DNA from: JALRAP01 sp046340555
GTDB taxonomy: Bacteria; Bacteroidota; Bacteroidia; AKYH767-A; OLB10
Assembly: GCA_046340555.1 (NCBI GenBank)
Contig: JBKDSL010000097.1
Span: forward strand, 1-8,367
DNA: 8,367 nt
Direction of reading: 5' to 3'
Shown: positions 1-5,570 of the stretch, piece after piece
Layout of the letters: each line of letters opens with the position of its first letter
How positions within the stretch are numbered: position 1 is the stretch's first letter
Made by a program: the position numbers and the translations under genes
Notes under the pieces: model-generated
Told to the model about the DNA's origin: nothing
Databases searched by the model: none
The model's input: only the letters and a program-made list of their open reading frames with translations

Positions 1-1
1 T

Positions 2-184
2 AACTACGGTTGTCCTTCATACCCGCACCTTTCCACTTGTAGCGGTTCTCCTGTGGAAATGACCATGAACTACATGGACTACACGGATGACGCTTGCATG
101 TATATGTTCTCTACAGGACAAAAGAGTCGCATGAATGCCACTTTCCTTTCTGGAGGCGGTCGCACGACTTTTGCTCAACCTTGA
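2..184 (+). CDS. C-terminal end of an M43 (pappalysin/cytophagalysin-like) zinc metalloprotease, partial at the 5' side
   Basis: Reading from base 2, an open frame runs 60 residues to a TGA at 182-184, with no start inside the window, so the gene enters from the left. The fragment contains MNYMDYTDDACMYMF (fragment residues 22-36), the Met-turn region of M43 metalloproteases, whose methionine underlies the zinc site. It is followed by GQKSRM, the helix that closes the catalytic domain. Cysteines at fragment residues 4, 13 and 32 fit the disulfides usual in this secreted family. The zinc-binding HExxHxxGxxH helix should lie just upstream, outside the window. Such proteases are normally exported and cleave extracellular proteins or peptides. 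The protein ends 24 residues after the Met-turn segment (GGGRTTFAQP), so it has no C-terminal type IX secretion sorting domain; export through an N-terminal signal peptide alone is an inference. The family call is strong from the motif; substrate and full length are unknown. Confidence 0.85.
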   Translation, partial: NYGCPSYPHLSTCSGSPVEMTMNYMDYTDDACMYMFSTGQKSRMNATFLSGGGRTTFAQP

Positions 185-204
185 TCGATATTAGTGATGG
201 AAAC

Positions 205-236
205 AAAAGGCCTCCGCTTTTGCGGAGGCTTTTTTA
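205..236. terminator. Bidirectional intrinsic terminator between convergent genes
   Basis: A perfect 8-bp GC-rich stem (GCCTCCGC at 210-217, GCGGAGGC at 222-229) encloses a TTTT loop. It is extended by a G-T wobble and A-T pairs, and is flanked by AAAA on the left and TTTTTT (230-235) on the right, so it has a U-tract in both directions. It ends the protease transcript on the + strand and the rsgA-dtd-pyrophosphohydrolase transcript on the - strand. The pyrophosphohydrolase stop codon (234-236) lies within the T-tract arm. Confidence 0.9.
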
Positions 237-560
237 TTTCAATTTCTCATTGTTCGAATGCCTGTTGGCATCGCGCTCGGTCTTCTTGCGCATGTTACGC
301 TGGAAAGCTTCTTCCAAATCAACTCCAGTTTGATTGGCCAAACAGACCAACACAAACAACGCATCAGCCATCTCATCGGCCAAGTTCTTTTCACGGTCGG
401 AATCCTTGAAAGATTGCTCACCATACTGACGCGCCACGATACGTGCCAATTCGCCGACCTCTTCGGTTAACAGCGCCATATTGGTGAGCTCATTGAAATA
501 GCGCACACCATAATCCTTGATCCATTGGTCGACTTGCTGTTGGGTTGTTTGAAGAGACAT
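234..560 (-). CDS. MazG-like nucleotide pyrophosphohydrolase
   Basis: This 108-residue all-alpha protein fits the single-domain MazG-like NTP pyrophosphohydrolase fold, which hydrolyses a nucleoside triphosphate to the monophosphate and pyrophosphate using Mg2+. The metal-binding pattern is visible as E33-E34-x-x-E37 (TEEVGEL) and E63-x-x-D66 within LADEMADALF, the EExxE...ExxD signature of the superfamily. The C-terminal 20 residues are charged and probably disordered. The family usually cleans modified or surplus (d)NTPs from the cytoplasmic pool, but the substrate cannot be read from sequence. It is the last gene of the rsgA-dtd group, starting 18 bases after the dtd stop, and its own stop overlaps the terminator. 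The start is preceded by an A/T-rich leader rather than a Shine-Dalgarno, as usual in Bacteroidota. The family call is firm. It is not the two-domain MazG of enterobacteria, so I give no gene symbol. Confidence 0.88.
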   Translation of the reverse strand: MSLQTTQQQVDQWIKDYGVRYFNELTNMALLTEEVGELARIVARQYGEQSFKDSDREKNLADEMADALFVLVCLANQTGVDLEEAFQRNMRKKTERDANRHSNNEKLK

Positions 561-578
561 CGCTAAAATTTTAAGATT

Positions 579-1025
579 TCATTCATTGGTATCCATCATT
601 ATGGTAACCGGTCCGTCGTTGATCAGTGCGACTTTCATATCGGCACCGAAAACACCGGTTTTGATTTCCTTGCCACTTTCTGCTTTAAGAGTGCTAACAA
701 ACATTTCATAAAGCGGGACCGCCTTTTCAGGCCTTGCAGCTTTGACATAAGAAGGTCGATTTCCTTTACGTGAATCAGCCAAAAGGGTGAACTGGCTTAT
801 CACCAGGTATTCACCACCCGCATCGCTACAGGAAAGATTCATCAATCCGTTTTCATCGTTGAAGATTCGAAGCTTCGGGATTCGAGAGGCCAACTTGGCG
901 GCATCCGAGACATCGTCATCCACCCCAACTCCAAGCAAAATGAGTAGTCCATTTCCGATGGATCCATGTATCTCACCATTGATGGTAACCGATGCTTCCT
1001 TCACCCTTTGAATCAATGCTTTCAT
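579..1025 (-). CDS. dtd: D-aminoacyl-tRNA deacylase
   Basis: Dtd hydrolyses the ester bond of D-aminoacyl-tRNAs (and glycyl-tRNA-Ala), removing mischarged tRNA before it reaches the ribosome. It acts as a cytoplasmic homodimer. With the start at 1025 the protein has 148 residues, close to the usual length of about 145-150, and begins MKALIQRVKEASV, the canonical N-terminal strand. The two active-site motifs are present: SQFTL (77-81) and the Gly-cisPro motif in NDGPVT (136-141), which screens amino-acid chirality. An in-frame ATG at 1046 would add seven residues (MPLNCKK) not expected in the family and would start inside an inverted repeat, so 1025 is preferred. It sits 53 bases downstream of rsgA and 18 bases upstream of the pyrophosphohydrolase, in a probable operon. 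Nothing in the sequence looks degenerate. Confidence 0.95.
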   Translation of the reverse strand: MKALIQRVKEASVTINGEIHGSIGNGLLILLGVGVDDDVSDAAKLASRIPKLRIFNDENGLMNLSCSDAGGEYLVISQFTLLADSRKGNRPSYVKAARPEKAVPLYEMFVSTLKAESGKEIKTGVFGADMKVALINDGPVTIMMDTNE

Positions 1026-1039
1026 TTTCTTGCAATTTA

Positions 1040-1073
1040 GCGGCAATCCAAATCAAAGCACTTCATTTGCCGC
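1040..1073 (-). other. Intercistronic hairpin upstream of dtd
   Basis: A perfect 7-bp inverted repeat (GCGGCAA at 1040-1046 and TTGCCGC at 1067-1073 on the + strand) with a 20-base loop occupies most of the rsgA-dtd gap. On the minus strand the stem ends 14 bases before the dtd ATG. No T-run follows it, so it is not an intrinsic terminator. It could stabilise processed mRNA or tune dtd translation, but this is inference from structure alone. Confidence 0.4.
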
Positions 1074-1078
1074 CGCAA

Positions 1079-2008
1079 TTATTTAAAAACATCTTCATTG
1101 TTCAATATACTGATATAGCTCGAATATCGGGTCAATGCTATTTTGGATTCCTCCACTGCTTGAATTACGGCACAACCCTTCTCGTTTTCGTGTAAACAGT
1201 TATTGAATTTGCAGTGAGCCGACTCCTTGAAAATCTCAGGGAAGTAATGCGACACCTGATGTTTTTCAAAATCCACAATGCCGAACTCTCGGATACCAGG
1301 CGTATCAATGATGTAACCTCCATCTGGAAGTGGATGAGCCTCTGCAAATGTGGTGGTATGTTTGCCTTTCTGATGCTGTTCGGAGATTGCTGATGTTTTA
1401 AGATCCAATCCGGGTAACAAGTGGTTAACTAAGGTGGATTTGCCCGTGCCCGAATGACCGGACAGCAAGGTGGTTTTACCACGCAAAGCCACCTTAAGAG
1501 GAACCAGCGTATCCGCATCCAATGCCGAAATGATGAAGGTATCGTAACCTACATGGCGATACATGGCCGACAACAGTTGAACATATTCAGAGACCTCATC
1601 ATCATAGAGGTCGGATTTGTTGAAAACAACCACGGCAGGTATACCATAGGCCTGAGCGGTTGCCAAAAAACGATCGATGAAGCCAGTAGATGTACGCGGA
1701 TATACCGGTGTGGCAACCACCATGGCCAAGTCGAGGTTGGCGGCCAAAATATGGGCTTGTTTAGAAAGGTTAACAGATTTGCGGATGATGTAGTTCTTGC
1801 GTTCAAGGATATCGGATATGACCCCCACATCGCCTTCGGTTTCAAACATAACCCTGTCGCCTACAGCTACAGGGTTGGTGGTGTCTATTCCTTTAAGCCT
1901 TAGCTTACCCTTTACCGAACAACGCAAGACATTACCATTGGAATCGGCCACTTGGTAAAAGCTACCAGTGGATTTGAGCACGAGGCCGAGTTGTGATTTT
2001 CCTTGCAT
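1079..2008 (-). CDS. rsgA: Ribosome small-subunit-dependent GTPase RsgA (YjeQ family)
   Basis: RsgA is a circularly permuted GTPase that binds the immature 30S subunit, tests the decoding centre and releases assembly factors on GTP hydrolysis. From the start at 2008 the protein has 309 residues. An N-terminal OB-fold covers about residues 5-70. The GTPase motifs then come in permuted order: G4 NKSD (130-133), G5 SAL (161-163), G1 P-loop GHSGTGKS (184-191), G2 threonines after KGKH (218-220) and G3 DTPG (235-238). The C-terminal zinc knuckle is C266, C271, H273, C279. A longer open frame begins at 2092, but its extra 28 residues resemble no RsgA and lie across the apparent promoter box at 2053-2060, so 2008 is the better start. 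It leads the minus-strand group with dtd and the pyrophosphohydrolase and diverges from gldA. All catalytic motifs are intact. Confidence 0.96.
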   Translation of the reverse strand: MQGKSQLGLVLKSTGSFYQVADSNGNVLRCSVKGKLRLKGIDTTNPVAVGDRVMFETEGDVGVISDILERKNYIIRKSVNLSKQAHILAANLDLAMVVATPVYPRTSTGFIDRFLATAQAYGIPAVVVFNKSDLYDDEVSEYVQLLSAMYRHVGYDTFIISALDADTLVPLKVALRGKTTLLSGHSGTGKSTLVNHLLPGLDLKTSAISEQHQKGKHTTTFAEAHPLPDGGYIIDTPGIREFGIVDFEKHQVSHYFPEIFKESAHCKFNNCLHENEKGCAVIQAVEESKIALTRYSSYISILNNEDVFK

Positions 2009-2052
2009 CAATAAGTGGAGCCCGCAATTAACTATCCGATAGGATCCCATCA

Positions 2053-2060
2053 CAAATATA
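2053..2060 (-). promoter_or_regulatory. Probable rsgA promoter, -7 box
   Basis: On the minus strand this reads TATATTTG, an exact match to the Bacteroidota -7 consensus TAnnTTTG, 44 bases upstream of the rsgA ATG at 2008. No convincing -33 TTG is seen at the right distance. Its position inside the longer open frame argues against a start at 2092. Confidence 0.55.
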
Positions 2061-2124
2061 GTCCAATACATGCTGGGAAGAACATTCGGCATGGCCTTAA
2101 CGAATAACTTGTTAAATTCGCATC

Positions 2125-3048
2125 ATGTCGGTTAAAGTATCCCATATCTCGAAAACCTACGGAACCCAAAAGGCGCTGGACGATGTCAGTTTTGAAATCG
2201 GAGCTGGGCAAGTAGTGGGATTCCTGGGCCCTAACGGAGCGGGTAAGTCTACGATGATGAAAATCATCAGTTGCTTCATTCCCCAAACCGAAGGTTCTGC
2301 CAGTGTCCAGGGATTCGATACCGTTGAGCAGTCCATTGAAGTTCGCAAACGCGTTGGTTACTTACCCGAACATAACCCGTTATATCTGGAAATGTATGTG
2401 CGCGAGTATTTGTCGTTCGTAGCCGGCATTCATCTAAAAGGCAACCAAATTGCCAAGCGTGTTGAAGAAATGGTTGACATCACCGGTTTATCACCTGAAC
2501 AGCACAAGAAAATCGGTTCACTATCTAAAGGCTACAGGCAACGTGTTGGCTTGGCTCAAGCCATGATCCATGATCCGGATGTATTGATTTTGGATGAGCC
2601 CACATCCGGGCTTGACCCGAACCAGCTATTGGATATCCGTTATTTGATCACCTCCTTGGGTAAGCAGAAAACCGTAATCCTGTCAACGCATATCATGCAA
2701 GAGGTGGAGGCTATTTGCGACCGCGTCATCATCATCAATAAAGGAAAAATAGTAGCCGACGACCGCACCGACCGCATTCAGCAGTTGACATCCCGCGAAA
2801 GCGCCTTGGAGGTAGAGTTCGAGTCAGCTACAGACATCAACCGACTCCGTCAAATACCCGGTGTAAAACGTGTTCAAGAGGCCGGCAAAAACAAATACAT
2901 GCTTTATTCCGATTCGAACAACGACTTGCGTTCTACGCTTTTCGAATTTGCCGTTGCAAATAATTTGAAAATCCTCACGCTGCAGCGTTCGGAGAGCTCT
3001 CTAGAGGAGATATTTCATCAGCTTACGGGCAAGAAGGGTGTCAAATAA
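2125..3048 (+). CDS. gldA: ABC transporter ATP-binding protein, GldA-type (gliding motility-associated)
   Basis: This 307-residue cytoplasmic ATPase would power an ABC transporter. The ABC domain covers about residues 2-215: Walker A GPNGAGKST (35-43), a Q-loop region reading YLPEHNPLY with Glu in place of Gln, the signature at LSKGY (133-137), Walker B VLILDEP (153-159), D-loop SGLD (161-164) and the H-loop His189. The Glu Q-loop and STMMKI after Walker A are typical of GldA and its DrrA/CcmA-like relatives. The last 90 or so residues form the extra C-terminal domain also seen in GldA. In Flavobacterium, GldA works with the membrane proteins GldF and GldG and is needed for gliding. Those genes are not adjacent here, but gldA is also unlinked to gldFG in F. 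johnsoniae. The gene diverges from rsgA and starts 116 bases from it. The ABC call is certain; the gliding role is inferred from similarity, and many non-gliding Bacteroidota carry such proteins. Confidence 0.82.
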   Translation: MSVKVSHISKTYGTQKALDDVSFEIGAGQVVGFLGPNGAGKSTMMKIISCFIPQTEGSASVQGFDTVEQSIEVRKRVGYLPEHNPLYLEMYVREYLSFVAGIHLKGNQIAKRVEEMVDITGLSPEQHKKIGSLSKGYRQRVGLAQAMIHDPDVLILDEPTSGLDPNQLLDIRYLITSLGKQKTVILSTHIMQEVEAICDRVIIINKGKIVADDRTDRIQQLTSRESALEVEFESATDINRLRQIPGVKRVQEAGKNKYMLYSDSNNDLRSTLFEFAVANNLKILTLQRSESSLEEIFHQLTGKKGVK

Positions 3049-3058
3049 CCCTAAAAGA

Positions 3059-3089
3059 CTTGAGTGTTCGAGCTTGTCAATACTCTAAG
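3059..3089 (+). other. Imperfect hairpin between gldA and metK
   Basis: GAGTGTT (3062-3068) pairs with AATACTC (3079-3085) with one G-T wobble. The stem is extended by CTT (3059-3061) with AAG (3087-3089) across a one-base bulge, around a 10-base loop. No T-tract follows, so a role as gldA terminator is doubtful. The loop holds GAGCTTGTC (3070-3078), close to GAGCCTGTC at 8344-8352 near the right-hand palindrome, which may mark a degenerate dispersed repeat. Confidence 0.35.
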
Positions 3090-3120
3090 AATCCTACCAC
3101 CGTCAAAGTATAACTTTTCC

Positions 3121-3128
3121 TACTTTTG
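3121..3128 (+). promoter_or_regulatory. Probable metK promoter, -7 box
   Basis: TACTTTTG followed by CC matches the Bacteroidota -7 consensus TAnnTTTG exactly and lies 32 bases upstream of the metK ATG. A second similar string (TAACTTTT, 3111-3118) sits just upstream. No clear -33 TTG is seen. The implied leader of about 25-30 bases is too short to hold a SAM riboswitch. Confidence 0.55.
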
Positions 3129-3160
3129 CCGCCATCAAACTTTGAAAAACCCTAACGTTT

Positions 3161-4432
3161 ATGCCTTACTTATACACCTCAGAATCCGTTTCCGAAGGAC
3201 ACCCAGACAAGATAGCCGACCAGATTTCAGACGCCTTGATAGACAATTTCCTGGCCTATGACCCACAGTCGAAGGTGGCTTGCGAAACGCTCGTTACCAC
3301 AGGCCAAGTGGTGCTTGCCGGTGAAGTTAAATCGAAAGCCTATTTGGATGTTCAGGACATTGCGCGCGAAGTAATCGGACGTATTGGCTACACCAAGAGC
3401 GAGTACATGTTCGAGGCCAAGTCGTGCGGCATCTTGTCTGCCATCCATGAGCAGTCTCCCGACATCAACCAAGGTGTTGAGCGCAAGAAGCCCGAGGAAC
3501 AAGGGGCTGGCGACCAAGGAATGATGTTTGGCTATGCTTGCCGCGAGACGGACAACTACATGCCATTGCCATTGGAGTTAGCGCACCTACTGCTGATGGA
3601 ATTGGCAGAAATCCGTCGCGAAGGCAAAGTCATGAAATACCTTCGTCCGGATTCAAAGAGCCAGGTAACCATTGAGTACAGCGATAATAACCAGCCACAA
3701 AGAATCGACACGATTGTAATATCGACCCAACACGATGATTTCGGAACCGAGAAGTCGATGCAAGACACCATCCGCAAAGACGTGATCAACATCCTGGTGC
3801 CTCGCATCATGAAAAAGTTACCAAAGCGTGTGCAGGTGTTATTCAACAACAAGATCAATTACCATGTGAACCCGACAGGCAAGTTCGTGATTGGCGGTCC
3901 ACACGGAGACACCGGATTAACCGGTCGCAAAATCATTGTTGACACGTATGGTGGTCGCGGAGCCCACGGTGGTGGGGCTTTCTCTGGAAAGGATCCTTCC
4001 AAAGTGGACCGTTCGGCCGCCTATGCAACAAGGCATATTGCCAAGCATTTGGTTGCTGCTGGTATTTGTGATGAGGCCTTGGTACAAGTGGCTTATGCTA
4101 TCGGAGTTGCAAAGCCTGTTGGCTTGTATGTTAATACCAACGGCACCGCAAAGGTTGATTTAACTGATGGGGAAATCGCAGACGAAATCGCCAAATTATC
4201 AGCATTTGACATGCGCCCTTACTTCATCGAAAAACGTTTCAAATTGCGTACGCCTATATATGCTGAAACCGCATCTTACGGACACATGGGCCGTAAATCG
4301 AAAGAGGTGACCAAGGTTTTCAATAAAGGCAAAGCCAACGAGAAAAAGGTCAAAGTAAAGTTGTTTCCATGGGAAGAGCTGAACCATGTGAATGAAGTTA
4401 AAAAAGCGTTCGGCATCAGTAAAAAGAAATAA
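3161..4432 (+). CDS. metK: S-adenosylmethionine synthetase
   Basis: MetK makes S-adenosylmethionine from methionine and ATP, releasing phosphate and pyrophosphate. It is a cytoplasmic oligomer needing Mg2+ and K+. The 423-residue protein opens with the N-terminal motif SEGHPDK (11-17, catalytic His14 and metal ligand Asp16), then shows GAGDQG (115-120), the ATP-binding signature, and the Gly-rich loop GGGAFSGKD (270-278). It is about 40 residues longer than the E. coli enzyme (384). Much of the excess is a lysine-rich insertion of about 23 residues (379-401) between GHMGR (374-378) and FPWE (402-405), plus a basic tail ending SKKK. From memory, MetKs of 415-430 residues are usual in Bacteroidota, so this looks lineage-typical. 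The gene has its own promoter and is followed by a strong terminator, so it is probably monocistronic apart from read-through into the transporter gene. Confidence 0.97.
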   Translation: MPYLYTSESVSEGHPDKIADQISDALIDNFLAYDPQSKVACETLVTTGQVVLAGEVKSKAYLDVQDIAREVIGRIGYTKSEYMFEAKSCGILSAIHEQSPDINQGVERKKPEEQGAGDQGMMFGYACRETDNYMPLPLELAHLLLMELAEIRREGKVMKYLRPDSKSQVTIEYSDNNQPQRIDTIVISTQHDDFGTEKSMQDTIRKDVINILVPRIMKKLPKRVQVLFNNKINYHVNPTGKFVIGGPHGDTGLTGRKIIVDTYGGRGAHGGGAFSGKDPSKVDRSAAYATRHIAKHLVAAGICDEALVQVAYAIGVAKPVGLYVNTNGTAKVDLTDGEIADEIAKLSAFDMRPYFIEKRFKLRTPIYAETASYGHMGRKSKEVTKVFNKGKANEKKVKVKLFPWEELNHVNEVKKAFGISKKK

Positions 4433-4460
4433 CAAAACACTTAATCAGGAACTAAAACAG

Positions 4461-4491
4461 AAGGCCGGCATATCATGTGACCGGCCTTTTT
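4461..4491 (+). terminator. Intrinsic terminator after metK
   Basis: AAGGCCGG (4461-4468) and CCGGCCTT (4481-4488) form a perfect 8-bp stem with a 12-base loop, running into TTTTT (4487-4491). It begins 28 bases after the metK stop. It also lies directly upstream of the next gene, whose ATG is at 4500, so it may attenuate rather than fully end transcription. Confidence 0.82.
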
Positions 4492-4499
4492 GATTCGAA

Positions 4500-5435
4500 A
4501 TGGAAGAAGAAAATCGCCAACCGTATTTGAAGTGGTTCCTGATCGGCTTCCTTGCACTGATTTGGGGTAGTTCATTCATGCTGATGAAGCGTGCATTGGT
4601 GAACATTGCACCTGACCAGATGGCATCCATTCGGATGTTCTCTTCATTTCTATTCTTGCTGCCGTTCACATTCAGCCGGTTCAAAGAAGTGAAGCCTCAC
4701 CAATGGAAGTACATTGCAGCTACTGGCTTCCTAGGTAACGGCATTCCGTCGTACCTGTTCGGTTTTGCCCAAACCAAAGTACCCAGTTTTATGGCGGGCA
4801 TGTTGAATTCATTAACGCCCGTATTCACATTAGGTCTGGGTTTCATCATTTTCAGGACCAAAGTGCAGGGAATGCGCTTATTCGGCGTGATGTTAGGATT
4901 GGCCGGAGCTGTTGGATTGATTCTGCACAATGCCAACGGATCCATTTTTCAAGTTTCCTGGCCAGCCATTTTGGTGGTGCTGGCCACGGTGTGTTATGCG
5001 GGATCTGTGAATGTCATTCGACATAAATTGCATGACGCCGGTTCTATGACCGTTTCTGCTTTCGCGCTCTGCTTTGTTGGACCATTGGCCGGATTTTATC
5101 TGTTCGGCTTTACCGATTTCATTGAAAGGCTTAGTGCCGACCATCTGCAAGTTACCGACTCGTTCATGAATCTCTTTTCCTCCCACGCTACCGGCATGCT
5201 CGAGTCATTGGTATGTGTGTTGCTGCTGGCATTGTTTGGAACCGCCATTTCGGTTGTGATATTCAACCAGCTAATCAAGATTGCCGGTGCTTTGTTCGCT
5301 TCCTCCGTTACTTACCTGATTCCCATTGTAGCCATGCTATGGGGAGTGGTGGATGGAGAACCCCTGCAATTGTTACATCTGTTTTTTTTAGCCGCCATTT
5401 TGTTTGGAGTATACTTGATTAACAAAAGCAAGTAA
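4500..5435 (+). CDS. EamA-family (DMT superfamily) transporter
   Basis: This 311-residue inner-membrane protein has ten predicted membrane segments, at about residues 11-28, 41-58, 70-90, 96-118, 126-142, 153-171, 183-202, 235-256, 262-282 and 289-307. They form the two five-helix EamA repeats of the drug/metabolite transporter superfamily. Family hallmarks are WGSSF in helix 1 (22-26), FGFAQTKVPSFMAGML before and into helix 4, and the GEPL motif (286-289) before the last helix. The loop between helices 7 and 8 (about 203-234) is longer than usual. Members export amino acids, nucleosides or other metabolites; the substrate cannot be told here. The start gives a natural charged N-terminus, MEEENRQ. 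It lies only 8 bases after the metK terminator T-tract with no evident TAnnTTTG box, so expression may depend on metK read-through. Codons 295-297 form a T8 run (5382-5389). Family call firm, substrate unknown. Confidence 0.9.
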   Translation: MEEENRQPYLKWFLIGFLALIWGSSFMLMKRALVNIAPDQMASIRMFSSFLFLLPFTFSRFKEVKPHQWKYIAATGFLGNGIPSYLFGFAQTKVPSFMAGMLNSLTPVFTLGLGFIIFRTKVQGMRLFGVMLGLAGAVGLILHNANGSIFQVSWPAILVVLATVCYAGSVNVIRHKLHDAGSMTVSAFALCFVGPLAGFYLFGFTDFIERLSADHLQVTDSFMNLFSSHATGMLESLVCVLLLALFGTAISVVIFNQLIKIAGALFASSVTYLIPIVAMLWGVVDGEPLQLLHLFFLAAILFGVYLINKSK

Positions 5436-5495
5436 CTGTTTACCATACACTTACATAGCATTCTGAAAGATCTCTAAATAAGTTTACCCTACCTA

Positions 5496-5526
5496 TTGGC
5501 TTTTTACCTTGAATTCACTAGTTTTG
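5496..5526 (+). promoter_or_regulatory. rplU-rpmA promoter (-33 TTG and -7 box)
   Basis: TTG at 5496-5498 and TAGTTTTG at 5519-5526 are separated by 20 bases, matching the Bacteroidota sigma-ABfr-type promoter in both boxes and in spacing. This is the best formed promoter in the window, as expected for a highly expressed ribosomal protein operon. Transcription should begin around 5530-5535, giving a leader of about 40 bases. Upstream, 5436-5495 holds no gene, and I see no terminator for the transporter gene there. Confidence 0.72.
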
Positions 5527-5530
5527 CATC

Positions 5531-5548
5531 CCCCAAAAGTCTAAGGGG
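5531..5548 (+). promoter_or_regulatory. Short hairpin in the rplU leader
   Basis: CCCC (5531-5534) can pair with GGGG (5545-5548) across a 10-base loop, right at the expected 5' end of the rplU-rpmA mRNA. The 22 bases between it and the ATG are A/T-rich and unstructured (TTAATTAAAATTAAT). It could be a 5' stabilising hairpin or an L21-binding leader; the stem is short and this is speculative. Confidence 0.3.
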
Positions 5549-5570
5549 CAGTTAATTAAAATTAATCAAC

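Noticed and set aside
94..333. 79-residue + strand open frame across the first terminator
   Set aside because: It is out of frame with the M43 protease tail, crosses the bidirectional terminator and runs into the pyrophosphohydrolase gene on the other strand.
564..573. TAAAATTTTA palindrome between dtd and the pyrophosphohydrolase
   Set aside because: A 10-base A/T palindrome in an A/T-rich spacer is expected by chance and has no stable stem.
1454..1903. 149-residue + strand open frame antisense to rsgA
   Set aside because: It lies wholly inside rsgA, whose GTPase motifs are intact on the other strand; the product shows no recognisable domain and there is no promoter box. It is a coding shadow.
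2113..2120. TAAATTCG as a gldA promoter -7 box
   Set aside because: It has one mismatch to TAnnTTTG and ends only 4 bases before the ATG, so transcription would start at or after the start codon; no -33 TTG is present. A near-leaderless mRNA is possible but unsupported.
3049..3160. SAM riboswitch upstream of metK
   Set aside because: The -7 box at 3121-3128 leaves a leader of about 25-30 bases, too short for any known SAM riboswitch, and no multi-stem structure is visible.
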